Of a DNA stretch of 64,000 nt, positions 35,095 to 47,016 are shown in pieces (positions within the stretch are counted from its first letter, which is position 1; every line of letters starts with the position of its first letter). The position numbers and the translations under genes were made by a program. Below the pieces are notes generated by a model. The model made no database searches, had not been told where the DNA came from, and saw only the letters and a list, made by a program, of their open reading frames with translations. The stretch lies in NCBI GenBank assembly GCA_034440575.1, contig JAOTOL010001457.1, positions 248,001-312,000 of the forward strand, given 5' to 3'. Source of the DNA: Imbricaverruca yamaguchii (lineage: Eukaryota > Arthropoda > Thecostraca > Neoverrucidae).

Positions 35095-36600
35095 TGGCGG
35101 CTCTACTCGCGGGCCCTTTCCATTTCAGCAAGCCGCGCTCGTTTCGCCTCGCGGGCGCGTCTCTCAGCCTCCTGGTAGTGCAGATTAATATCTTGAATTT
35201 TTACTGATCGTTGGTTGTGTCGGGGCGGCGATGCAGATGCGGACGTGGAACACGAGGGTGGGGGGAGAGGCCTGAATCACGGGAAGGGGAGAAGGGTCAG
35301 GTAGGGAGGAGGTGGAGAGGCTAGGTTTGGATGCGGTAGTGGTGCGTGCGGGAAGCGAGGGTAGATTGGAGGGCGGATGGGAAATAGGAGGTGGAGATTT
35401 CGAGGGAGATGGAGAGGGGCTGGGACCGGGCGGAGAGGACCGAGGAGGACTCTTTGAACGATGGACCAGCGTCTACGCCCCATCCTCGAGCGTTGGTCGG
35501 GAGGGAGTCTCTGATGGTCGGACGGCAGTACTTGTGGACGGTGGAACCTCTGTCGCATCAGTGTGGAATTGGCCTCGCTGGCCTTGGTTCATTTGCGACG
35601 CAGGAGGCACTCCAAAGGAGCGAAGAAGGGCAGTTAATTGTGCGACCAGCTCAGATGCTCTGTCGGGCTGTGTGTGCTGTGAACAATACATGCTACTTTT
35701 AACTATGGATGTGTAAGATATTCTTGGATGGGTCTGTTCATAATGATCTCTTGCTTCGCGAAACGATACTTTTTGCGTGTGTTTGATGTAAATTATCTCT
35801 TTCTATCTCATGTAAGTCGGGCAAGTTCGGTCGAACGAAGTGTGTGGGTCCTGACCTACGCTACAATTCGCACAAAATGGTGTCTCCGAGGTGCAATTTT
35901 CGCTAGTGTGTTCGTACGAGGAACAGCTGGCACATGCAGGGCGATTTCGGCAGAATTTGTTGGCATGGCCGAACTTTTGGAACTTGAAACACCTCATGGG
36001 ATTCGGTAAAAAACACACGGACTTTTACGCGGACGTAACCTACACGAATTTCAGGCGGAATATCTGTAGTACTGAATGTTAATATTACGTTGTTTGTTGT
36101 GATCATTTCAGAGCCCCTCCTTGCTTTCATCTTCCTTGTTTCAGTCACTCCAAACTCCGACAGACCGTCTGCAATCTCGTCCTCCGGCACGTGCCTCAAG
36201 TCGAAGCAGTTGATAATGCCTCGTGAAGTATGTTTTTGTTTTGTGGGGTTCAATGGTGATCGGAATACTCTCGTCTGACCTACTGTGATTTTTCCGGACG
36301 CTGTATCTAAATTCCAACACTTTCGATGCGCTCTCCGCCTCTCCTGCCCCTGCAAATTCTACCTCTAAGGCGCCATCCTTTAATTTTTCACACCGCACAA
36401 TTTTTCCAAACCTGTCACACCCGTCTCGCCTCTGAAATGGTGATAACGAGGCGAGGTGCCTGGTCTTACCTCGAAAGATAAGTACGCGTGAGGCAGATGA
36501 ACTCTTTGTCTGATCTCTTCGAGAGGGACCAGGGGTGTCCTTTTTGTGTTGTGGTTGCCATGTGAAGTGTTTGAATTTCGGCTCAGCGGACGCCCCACCA
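35095..36600 (-). pseudogene. I-group ORF1, gag-like nucleic-acid binding protein
   Basis: Pieces in three frames: VPLEEIRQRVHLPHAYLSFE, CEKLKDGALEVEFAG, TSRGIINCFDLRHVPEDEI, IPPEIRVGYVRVKVR, then zinc knuckles RCFKFQKFGHANKFC, CASCSSYEHTSENC and CANCSVGQDPH. The first knuckle has Phe in place of its second Cys. A Pro/Ser-rich region and a charged helical end (YQEAERRAREAKRARLAEME) follow. Such proteins package the element's RNA. Confidence 0.82.
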
Positions 36601-36604
36601 CGCT

Positions 36605-37910
36605 GGGGCCATACTGGGGGGGGGGGGCGCCTGTGTCCCGCGGACGGGAGGAAGCCAGACGTCCGCGGAGCTATACGGGGCAGACGACGCCTTCACCCGG
36701 TCGGGAGAGAGAGACTCACCACCCCGACCGGGATCCAGCACCGCCCACCCCTTGACCCCGGCCAGCCGGGCCGGCGGGCACTGGGAAGAGTCCCAGACCC
36801 CCGGCCCGAGGCGACCAGCCACTTGGCCCGTGTGAGGCCCCACGGGCCCGACCGCCACTCCGGGATATCAGGACCAAAGAGGTGTGTTGGTCTCCCATCA
36901 CAACTAGCACCGTGCGACGTGGGACCTCAACCTCCAGGACTCCGCCAACCCCGGGGGACGGGCCGAGGGGGCGCGGCTACCCGGATAAAACTGAGCTGGT
37001 GGGCAGGACCGGGGAAGTTGCCCTGCCTGCTCATAGCTGAGATAGTTGGTGTTGCAGGGCCAGGTGAAGGACATGGATTGTGATGAGATGGGCATTGGAA
37101 TGGGAGGGTATGGATGGAAGGACAAGTCCGGCACTCTTCGTCTGACCTCTCCACGGATTCCTGATGGTCTGGCCGCCGGATCCTGGAGGCACGCAATCCC
37201 CCCCCCCCCCACCACGTAAAGGTGATGCCTCGTCGGGGGTGGGGGGCGAGGACTTTCAAGGTCGATACTTACTTTCCAGTCAGTGTCGAAGAGCAAAAGC
37301 TTAAGGTTCATATTTAAGGGGGACAAGCATTTTGCCATACCATTAAAGCAGTTCCCCCGCCCACGGTCTACAACTCACTTAGACTTATGTATGCTAAACA
37401 TGTGTACATACAAACAAGATCCAATCAAGAACATTCAGTTTGTGGACTGGCTCACTGACCTAGTGCTTTCACGGACATTATCAAAGTATACTTATGGAGG
37501 CTTCTTGCAATTTCATGAACTGGTCCAAAAATGTGTGGATAGTTCTTCGCAGTTATCTTTCTGGTGGCCGTGTGGGAAATGGCAGACCTCTACAACCTGC
37601 GCTTTCAAGGGTAGACATCCTCATGACGACAGGCAACTCTCAATTATCCCACTCCCCCTCGCATCTTTGGCACCCTCGGTGCTCTTGGCGTTGGGTCACA
37701 CAACCTAATCGTGATTCCTTGTTCTGTGTTGCTTATATTGATATATTTCATAGGAACCAGGATACAGTAGTCTGCTTTACCAACGAACCAGTAAGAATTA
37801 CGCTACAAATGCTTACTTTCGCGGACGAATAAAGAGAAGTCAGGATACCATTTATAATATAAAAATAGACCCAGCCCGCAGCCCTGTTTGTGTTCAGACC
37901 TTCAGATGGT
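36605..37910. other. GC-rich block and unassigned intron 3 sequence
   Basis: 36605-36960 is very GC-rich with a G tract at 36617-36626 and may be the 5' UTR of the LINE. 37197-37211 is a C tract. 37283-37840 has open frames with no recognisable domain. Confidence 0.35.
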
Positions 37911-37914
37911 TATA

Positions 37915-38247
37915 TAATGACTCTAACCTTTAGCTTATCCATGGGCACCACCAGGCAGTACCTTTCAGCCCTTCAGATGGTTACATGGCAACACTAACCT
38001 TCAGCTCATCCATGGGCACCACCAGGCCGCCGCCTTGGCAGTGCCTTTCAGTCCTTCAGATGGTTACATAGCGACAATAACCTTCAGCTCATCCATGGGC
38101 ACCACCAGGCCGCCGCCATGGCAGTGCCTTTCAGCCCTTCAAATGGTTACATAGCGACACTAACCTTCAGCTCATCCATGGGCACCACCAGGCCGCCGCC
38201 ATGGCAGTGCCTTTCAGCCCTTCAGATGGTTACATAGCGACACTAAC
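37915..38247 (-). repeat. 83-bp array carrying copies of the exon 3 end and donor
   Basis: Four units downstream (gene sense) of exon 3 each repeat the last ~33 bases of the exon (GGCCTGGTGGTGCCCATGGA, TGAGCTGAAG), the GTTAGTG-type donor, and then CGCTATGTAACCATCTGAAG. Donor-like junctions sit at about 38163, 38081, 37998 and 37926. The nearest two are nearly identical to the real junction at 38247/38248; the farthest is degraded. Confidence 0.93.
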
Positions 38248-38404
38248 CTTCAGCTCATCCATGGGCACCACCAGGCCGCAGCCCTGATCACACTCGATGG
38301 GACGCTTCGGGTTGTGTTCGCACTCCTTCAGGTGGCTCTCCAGTCGGTCCAGGTTCACCACCACTGTGCAGCCGTATTGTTGGTTGTCGCACACGATCAG
38401 CAGT
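38248..38404 (-). CDS. RNF41 exon 3: TRAF/SIAH-like zinc fingers
   Basis: Completes Arg78 with its first base, then encodes residues 79-130: LLIVCDNQQYGCTVVVNLDR, LESHLKECEHNPKRPIECDQ, GCGLVVPMDELK. The ligands Cys83, Cys90, His102 and Cys106 form one finger; Cys116, Cys120 and (in exon 4) His132 and Cys134 form the second. Human reads ISCDNAVFGCTAVVRLDNLM, SHLSDCEHNPKRPVTCEQGC. The acceptor is TGCCACAG and the donor GTTAGTG, phase 0. Reading into the intron gives VSVAM and a stop. Confidence 0.97.
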
Positions 38405-38640
38405 CTGTGGCAGTGGCGTCCCAACCATAGTGAATGTGTGTGTGGGGGGGGGGCAGATGAGGGGTATACATCTGGGTTTAGGGGGAACGTGTTGACCGGT
38501 AAGGGGTGATCCGAGTGCGCAAAAAGCCTACAAGTGTAATCAATACGAAGTGTGACTCGTAGGCTTCTTGCAGCGCCCTTGCCACTGGAAGCTAAGTACA
38601 CGCGAAATGATGCAGGGAGGGAGATAAGCTCCTCCCTGTC

Positions 38641-39000
38641 TCGGTTTTTAGAAACTACATTATATTAGCAACATGACATCCTCAGGGAAGCTTTTAAATA
38701 ATAATCATGAACCTAGGTCACCACGGTGTAATTCAGAAAAACATAGCGACACTAACATGGCTCTTCCTGTTTGCACGACGTGTAGTGCAATTATGCATTG
38801 CTAGCCAGAAAGTGAAACGAAGGCCACTGGAATTGGAGTTTAGGGGCGCGTCGACTGCTAGGGTCATTTTGCGTGGCAAGGAAGGCCACTCTCTGTCAGT
38901 CAGCTAACTCATGCACTCTAGATCACAGCTGAGCCGAGCATACCTAAAATGCCTAAATGGGAAGTCAGCAAAAAAATTGGAAGCATAATTTCATTCCATT
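38641..39000. other. Intron 2 sequence with one SINE-tail motif
   Basis: At 38823-38880 the plus strand reads GGAATTGGAGTTTAGGGGCG, CGTCGACTGCTAGGGTCATT, TTGCG, a headless copy of the tail motif in the usual orientation. Nothing else recognised. Confidence 0.5.
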
Positions 39001-39004
39001 TCAG

Positions 39005-39222
39005 ATTGCCAGCGAAAATGCAAGGACATGATACCACTTGACAAGGCCTGCCATATGTGCTTGGTAGACACACTTGAACGGTTGGAGGCGAAGGGATGTG
39101 TCGACTCTGGACCAACCGTCGCCGACACACTTGTACGAAGGGCGGGACCACTCCTAAAGCATGCCTTGAAGTCACTTCCATTACCACATGTCGGTATGAT
39201 CGTACAATTTCTTCGCAATTGA
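39005..39222 (+). CDS. Possible orphan exon on the plus strand
   Basis: Follows CATTTCAG, a good acceptor. Encodes about 72 residues with a Cys-rich start ([19 protein letters not shown]) and a helical end ([19 protein letters not shown]) before TGA. It is antisense to RNF41 within intron 2. I do not recognise the family; it could be part of a DNA transposon or retrogene. Confidence rests only on acceptor plus open frame. Confidence 0.22.
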
Positions 39223-39388
39223 ATGGAGTACAACGGAGAGGCGACCGTTGCCTTGGCCTGCTGGAAACCTTCCAACGCAACGTAGTTCTAAGTGAGACCC
39301 ATCGCGGTCGGGGTTATTTCCACAGCTGTTTATTGCTGCTATGTTGTATGCTCTATCCAACAGATAGGTCGAACACCAATCCGTTACA

Positions 39389-40915
<1,527 letters not shown>

Positions 40916-41144
40916 TGATCCCAAGCCGCCTACTTGAAAGTCCCCAGTTCGTACAGGACCATCATTATACAACTGACAACTCAGCTGATACGTATTAAGG
41001 ATGCTCGCACATACGAAAGCATGGCCCCTGATCTGAAGAAGAATAGGTGACCCTATATCACCTATCACGGTCGATGCGTCTCCCCCAGGAGTAGGTGACG
41101 ACTATAATTCCACACCACACGTTCGAGCCGAGTGGCATGCGGGT

Positions 41145-41150
41145 GCTTGC
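41145..41150 (-). promoter_or_regulatory. GC splice donor of RNF41 intron 2
   Basis: Transcript-sense CCAG then GCAAGC. GC-AG introns are a small minority class whose donors otherwise match the U1 consensus closely, as here (AG/GCAAG). No GT nearby restores the conserved frame. Confidence 0.85.
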
Positions 41151-41293
41151 CTGGCCAGGAGGTTGCGGAGAATGCGCGGCACGGGCTTGAGCTGGTCGGC
41201 GGTGATGTTTTGCCGGTCGACGGGGCAGATCTGCTGGCGCGACAGCCACTCGGTGATACAGCCGCGGCAGAAGGCGTGCTCACACGCCGGCGC
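41151..41293 (-). CDS. RNF41 exon 2: RING finger, second half
   Basis: Encodes residues 31-77 plus two bases of Arg78: APACEHAFCRGCITEWLSRQ, QICPVDRQNITADQLKPVPR, ILRNLLA. With Cys18 and Cys21 of exon 1 it completes the RING: Cys34, His36, Cys39, Cys42, Cys53 and Asp56 in CPVD. Cys34 and His36 are the pair whose mutation inactivates mammalian NRDP1. The acceptor is GTGACGGCAG. The donor is AG followed by GCAAGC, a GC donor, and only this join gives LLARLLIVCDN in frame (insect LLSRLSITCDN). Confidence 0.96.
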
Positions 41294-42645
41294 CTGCCGT
41301 CACCGGGCAGAGTCACCACAACAGGTCATCATGTCGGGTCACCACACCAGGTTATCACATTATGTCGGGTCACTACAACAGGTCATCACACTGGGTCGTG
41401 TCACCGCAACAGACCACCACACCGGGCCGGGTCACCACGACAGATCATCACACCGGGCCGTCACCACGACAGGTCATCATACGGGATCTGGTCACCATAA
41501 TAGGTCATCACAACAGGTCACAACAAGGCATTACACTGGGCCGAGTCACCACACCAGGTCACCCAACAGATCACACTGGGCTGGGTCACCCACAACATGT
41601 GATCACACTGGGTCGGGTGACCCACAACATGTGATCACACTGGGTCGGGTCACCCACAACACGTCATCACACTGGGCTGGGTCACCCACAACACGTCATC
41701 ACACTGGGCTGGGTCACCCACAACATGTGATCACACTGGGCTGGGTCACCCACAACATGTGATCACACTGGGTCGGGTGACCCACAACATGTGATCACAC
41801 TGGGTCGGGTGACCCACAACATGTGATCACACTGGGTCGGGTCACCCACAACATGTGATCACACTGGGCTGGGTGACCCACAACATGTGATCACACTGGG
41901 TCGGGTGACCCACAACATGTGATCACACTGGGTCGGGTCACCCACAACATGTGATCACACTGGGTCGGGTCACCCACAACATGTGATCACACTGGGTCGG
42001 GTCACCCACAACATGTGATCACACTGGGTCGGGTCACCCACAACATGTGATCACACTGGGTCGTGTCACCGCAACAGATCACACTGGGCTGGGTCACCCA
42101 CAACATGTGATCACACTGGGTCGTGTCACCGCAGCAGGCGATCACACAGGTCCTGCTCACAACAGGTCATCGCACCGGCCCGGGTCACCACAACAGGTCA
42201 TCACACCGGGTCGGGTGACCCACAACATGTGATCACACTGGGTCGGGTCACCCACAACACGTCATCACACTGGGTCGGGTCACCACAACAGGTCATCACA
42301 TTTTGTCGGGGCACTGCAAAAGGTCATCATACTGGGTCGTGTCACCGCAGCAGGCGATCACACAGGTCCTGCTCACAACAGGTCATCGCACCGGCCCGGG
42401 TCACCACAACAGATCATCACACCGGCCCGGGTCACCACAACAGATCATCACACCGGGCCGTGTCACCACAACAGATCATCATAGCGGGCTGGGTCACCAC
42501 AACAGGTCATCACATCGGGCCTGGTCACCACAATAGGTCATCATAAGGGGTCACAACAAGGCATCACTGGGCTGAGTCACAACAGGTCACCCGTCATTCC
42601 GGTCATCACACCAGGTAATCACGTCGGGTACCTACACCGGACCGT
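41294..42645. repeat. 31/32-bp minisatellite abutting the exon 2 acceptor
   Basis: The unit is GTGATCACACTGGGTCGGGT then CACCCACAACAT, about 40 copies, with older 31-bp variants (GGTCATCACACCGGGCCGGG) at both edges. The array begins within about 20 bp of the acceptor, so the polypyrimidine tract of intron 1 is partly repeat-derived. Looser related CATCACACC units continue to about 42870. Confidence 0.95.
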
Positions 42646-42899
42646 TGCACGGTGTCATCACACAAGGTCATCATACCGAGCCATCACACAAGGTCATCAC
42701 ACAAGGTTATATAACCGAACCATCACTCCATGTCATCACAGTCACATCAAGTGTCATGCCGGGTCAACGTACCGGATCATGGCACCGAGTCATCATTTCG
42801 GGTTACCAAACCGGGCAAACGCGCCGGTTCACTACACTAAGTCAGCATACCGAACCAGTACACCGGGCATCACATGCAGTGGAAGTGGCAGTTCGCTGC

Positions 42900-43480
42900 T
42901 TTACTATGCTTCGATCACTAAGTCCATCATGCCTTTACCACAGGCCTTTGGTGAACAGGTCACTCCGATAGGTGAGTACACCGGGTCGTGATATTGGATT
43001 GTCACATACCTGGCTACCACAACACAACACCGGCCACTACCACACTAGTTCGCACATTAAGCTATCGCACTAGTTCGCACATTAGGCTATCGCACTCGCC
43101 TCCTGCATTAGGCTATCGCACTCGCTTTCCCAAATTAGGCCGTCACAGTTGGTTTCCACACCACGTCGTCACACTGGTTTTCCAAGCCAAGCTATCACGG
43201 CAACTTAACTTAAGAAGGGTTCTTGGCTTTAACAAATGCTGTTGCCACCCATCTGGCATATTTCCACTTTTTCCGAATAGGAAACCATTACAACCCGCTA
43301 TCAACCGAGTGACTTTTCTTCAAATAGAGCGCTCCTGCTGCATAATGCTTCCTCCCAATAGTTTATTCAAGCGCGCTTGTACGCCTTCTAATCTGGGCCT
43401 GCCTCCAAAATGAGAACGAGCCGCATGTTGATATCTTCAGACACTGCATATGTGAAATGCAATGAGTTGTGTTGAACCAG
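42900..43480. repeat. Degenerate repeats in intron 1
   Basis: Units such as CGCACTAGTTCGCACATTAG and GCTATCGCACTCG recur at 43045-43200. The remainder is unique-looking. Confidence 0.5.
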
Positions 43481-43489
43481 GCCCAGATC

Positions 43490-43625
43490 ACTGAAGCGCA
43501 TCAGCAGGAAAACCGGAGCAAACTCACTGCGGAGCATCGCCGAGGAAACCAGCACCACCTCACTGTAGAGCACCGCCAGGGGGAGCCAGCGTCAACTCAC
43601 TGATGAGCACCGCCGGGGGAGTCGC
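43490..43625. repeat. 45-bp repeat, three to four degenerate copies
   Basis: Units contain ACTCACTGAGGAGCACCGCC followed by GGGGGAGCCAGC-like sequence. Intron 1. Confidence 0.65.
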
Positions 43626-43984
43626 ACCAGAGGGGAGGGGATCGCGCCGCAGCCGGTACTGCACCAGCCTCACCACTGGAGGAGCCAATCAGTGGGAGCC
43701 GACCAGTGTCGTGACGGGACAGGACGGCGCCACACCGACCCACACCCGACACAGGATGGCAGGTAGACGCGCGCCAACGAGCACGCCGTACAACATACGG
43801 CCGGCCGCAGTGGGGTGGTGCGCCGACACACATCTGACGGTTACCACGTGTCTCTGCCGGAGCCGCCACTGCTGCCGCAGCTGTCTGGCCAAGAAACCAG
43901 CCCGGTGCGAGAGGACGACTCGCGCGTCGCAGTACCACTAGGACCGGTGCGGGACGGGAGGGGAGCGGGGCGGGACGTGGGTGG

Positions 43985-44310
43985 CTTGTCATCTGCGTCA
44001 CGGACATTGTCAGGGAGGAGTTACCACGTCATTGATTTGTGTCACGGACACTGCCAGTGAATGGCTACCACGTCATTGGTTTGTGTCACGGACACTGCCA
44101 GGGAGGAGTTAACAGATCATTGGTTTATGTCAAGGATAGTGCCAGTGAATGGCTACAACGTAATTGGTTTGTGTCACGGCCCCTGTCAGCGAGGAGCAAC
44201 CAGGTCATTGGTTTGTGTCACGAACACTGTCAGGGAGGAGTTACCACGTCATTGGTTTGTGTCACGAACACTGCCAGTGAATGGCTACCAGGTCATTAGT
44301 CTTCGGCACG
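43985..44310. repeat. 44-bp minisatellite in intron 1, about 7 copies
   Basis: The unit is CATTGGTTTGTGTCACGGAC then ACTGCCAGGGAGGAGTTACC and ACGT. Two alternating versions exist (CAGGGAGGAGTTA and CAGTGAATGGCTA), so the effective higher-order unit is about 87 bp. Confidence 0.9.
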
Positions 44311-44699
44311 GATATCCGAGGGGCCACCAGACCATTGAAATGAACCGGTTCAAGATGGTGCTCAGCGAACATTATTCCGGCTACTGTCTTTTGCGCAGAG
44401 CTGAATGAAATAGATGCGTCGCAAATCATGGTTCTGCATAGCTTGGGTTCTCTAAGAACTCAGGCGTTCAGTGCACGGCAGGACGTGCATCTTCAGTGAC
44501 AAATGATTCAGTGACGCGCACCTTAGTGACAAATGTGCGCCATTCCGGGTCGGGGTGAGCTGGCTAGAAAACAACCACTCTATGCGCAGTACGCGGTTCG
44601 ATGGCTACGATATACAGGCGTTATCATTCACTTGAGAAAGCTCATGCTCCACGAGCAAGAACGATTTTCGAGAGAAAAACCGTGACCCACACCTTCTGG

Positions 44700-45172
44700 C
44701 AGGAGTAGCTGGGCACAGTACAGCATGGACGAGCAGCACGGCACAGTACAGCATGCAGGAGCATCACGGCACGGTACAGCATGCAGGAGCAGCTGGGCAC
44801 AGTACAGCATGCAGGAGTAGCACGGCACAGTACAGCATGCAGGACTAGCTGTGCACAATACAGCATGCAGGAGCAACTGGGTACAGTACAGCATGCAGAA
44901 GGATCACGGCACAGTACAGCATGCAGGACTAGCTGGGCACAGTACAGCATGCAGGAGCAGCTGGGCACAGTACAGCATGCAGGAGCAGCTGGACACAATA
45001 CAGCATGCAGGAGCAGCTGGGCACAGTACAGCATGCAGAAGCAGCTGGGCACAGTGCAGCATGCAGGAGCAGCTGGGCACAGTAGAGGATGCAGGAGCGG
45101 CTGGGCACAGTACAGCATGCAGGAGCAGCTGGGCACAGTACAGCCTACAGGAGCAGCTGGGCACAAATGCAG
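44700..45172. repeat. 28-bp minisatellite in intron 1, about 16 copies
   Basis: The unit is CAGCATGCAGGAGCAGCTGG then GCACAGTA (28 bp). Because 28 is not a multiple of three, each long frame cycles through the three translations of the unit, as expected of non-coding repeat. Confidence 0.95.
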
Positions 45173-45204
45173 CGTCCTCGGGTGGTAACCAAACCAAACT
45201 GCTT

Positions 45205-45260
45205 GTATACTGGGGTTTAATGGTGTATCGACTGCAGCGATCATGCGGTGCCCATAAATT
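45205..45260 (-). repeat. SINE-tail motif, headless copy
   Basis: Plus strand TGGGGTTTAATGGTGTATCG, ACTGCAGCGATCATGCGGTG, CCC. Divergent but same order and orientation as the other copies. Confidence 0.45.
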
Positions 45261-45471
45261 AGTCAGTCATAAGAATTATCCAAGCAAAAACCAGACGAGA
45301 CGGCCTAATGAAACCAAACCAAATCAAAATACTTACAGTCCAAGTAAACACTTTTCTTCTAAGCATCTCAACAAGGAGTGATAATTTAGTACAACACCGT
45401 TTGATTCGTGTTAGCATAGAATAACCACTCAATACAGGCGTGACGTGGGGAATTGAATCATCTGACCGCGC

Positions 45472-46452
45472 TTAACACGCGCTCTGGAGGGCCTCTGAAA
45501 ATTATGCGCACTGGAAGGAGGAGGCGGATTCCGCCCCCTCCCCTAAGATCTCGGCTTCTATTAAAGCTGGATGAACGAAATTCGTAGGGTGGATGGGTAC
45601 AACAATGAACCCTATTGTGTACAAATTTCGTGATCTTGGGTCGATATCTTCAAGGTCAAATGAGGTCAAAATTTCAAAAATGTTCTGGTTTGGAGTGGCT
45701 TGGCTTGTCATTGTTACGGATCGTTGTGATTGTGCTTAAATGCTCCAAAATTGGCATCAATGATGTTTTGGGCATTACTAATGATGCAATGCACATGATA
45801 AACTCCATATTTGACCTCAGGTTACCTATATAGCAGCATTTTATCAGGTCATTACCCTGCTTTAGTTACCGGAACCGAGCCGCCTGCCCGACTGCTCCGT
45901 TGGGCGGCTCGGTGCAATCGGCTTCGCAAAGAAAGGAGTGAAATACACGAATAAAGTATGGAAACGATTAGGTACACAATGGCAAACAGTAGTTTTCAGG
46001 ACGTGCAGGAAATAACATGCAGTGACATCAATCACATGACAATCATTTGCATTTATGACAGCCTTCCAGTTGACCAAGTTTTGTTCCATTAACCTATCAT
46101 GAACTTGACCTGACTTGACCTCAGTGACCTAACATGACTTCGAAACTATATAGCATTACAAACATCAAACAAGTCGCTAATGTTGCCAATACACTTCCCC
46201 TTTGCCAATATACTGGAAACGCACCAGCGCCGATTTTTGTCGTCTGGCCCTGCATTTGTATTTTATTTTAACCACCCCTAACTCAAATAATTTTAGACCG
46301 ATTTTCATTTTGTCCTGCTTTAAACAAAGCGCTGCTCACTTATAACCAGGGACGCAAACAATGACGTATATCGGTCAGTCAATGCTGTAGTTATGTACGA
46401 AAAACCGGAGGGGTGGGCGGATTTCGCCCCCTCCCTCCAGGGCGCGTGTTAA
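45472..46452. mobile_element. TTAA-flanked MITE, piggyBac-like, 973 bp
   Basis: TTAA at 45472-45475 and 46449-46452 bounds an element of 973 bp whose ends are inverted repeats: CACGCGCTCTGGAGGG on the left and CACGCGCCCTGGAGGG (reverse complement) on the right, 15 of 16 matching. Subterminal GGCGGATTCCGCCCCCTCC and GGCGGATTTCGCCCCCTCC occur at both ends. No transposase is inside. TTAA target duplication with short terminal inverted repeats is the piggyBac hallmark, so a non-autonomous piggyBac-type element is the best guess. It lies in RNF41 intron 1. Confidence 0.75.
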
Positions 46453-46621
46453 ACAAGTTCTACATTATTCAGTTTCCGTTCCAAAACATAAAAATCCTGT
46501 TTTTTCAACGCATTTTAGATACAAAATGTGTCTTTCCTATTATTTATGTTTAATACCAAGAGGAAATGTGATTCATGAGTCCGTAAGTTACCAGTTCACT
46601 TCCCAGAATGCTGCTTCACAT

Positions 46622-46705
46622 GTGTGAGACGAAATGTACGACCCTCAATATACCAGGAGGTGCTGAGTTTACATCAAATGGAGCGTTAGGGATTATGCTA
46701 TATTA
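46622..46705. repeat. Dispersed repeat shared with 54050-54133
   Basis: Both places carry GAGACGAAATGTACGA, CCTCAA, ATACCAGGAGGT and GTTAGGGATTATGCTATA with small differences. Here it abuts the Penelope-like element's GGCCGAAACGTTGAG end, so it may be part of that element's terminal repeat. Confidence 0.65.
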
Positions 46706-47016
46706 CTCAACGTTTCGGCCAGGGGCCATCGTAAGGAGTGATATAAAAAATGGCAGGGTTAACAATTGAAAGAAAAAAAACGCGGGAAAAAAGCGTGCAA
46801 AAATACACGTGAATCACAGAAAAGCATCCTCATTGCTGCAGACACTTCAAGAAACTCCAAACCAGAAATCAACTAGGTCAAGATAGAATCCTCTGAGGAA
46901 GCCCGGGCCGATGGTCCATATACATATCGACACATACATGCACGCACATATATAGACAAATATAGACATATAATGTAACGCGTAGTACATAAAATATAAT
47001 TTATGTTTATGTAATT

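Larger units (their letters stand above)
30900..36600 (-). mobile_element. I-group LINE, nearly full length, decayed
   Basis: Reading down the minus strand it holds ORF1 (gag-like, three zinc knuckles) from about 36600 to 35095, then ORF2 with AP endonuclease (34774-34120), reverse transcriptase (33290-32180), RNase H (31850-31440) and a C-terminal CCHC (near 31150), and a 3' end around 30900-30960. Endonuclease, reverse transcriptase and RNase H in one ORF2, with a zinc-knuckle ORF1, is the layout of the I group. Several frameshifts and one internal stop disable it. The GC-rich stretch 36600-36960 with a G10 tract may be its 5' UTR. It lies in RNF41 intron 3 in the gene's sense. Confidence 0.88.

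Noticed and set aside
36535..37259. GC-rich 182-codon plus frame and matching minus frames
   Set aside because: Driven by GC content beside poly-G/poly-C tracts; most likely 5' UTR of the I-group LINE or low-complexity DNA.
41065..41319. 84-residue minus frame over exon 2
   Set aside because: Out of frame with the RING coding sequence; the true frame gives CEHAFCRGC and CPVDR.
43597..44007. Overlapping GC-rich open frames on both strands
   Set aside because: Open by composition only; no conserved motif, and the interval is inside RNF41 intron 1.
44628..45244. Cys-rich minus-strand frame resembling a secreted Cys-repeat protein
   Set aside because: It cycles through the three frames of a 28-bp minisatellite and has no signal peptide or conserved spacing.
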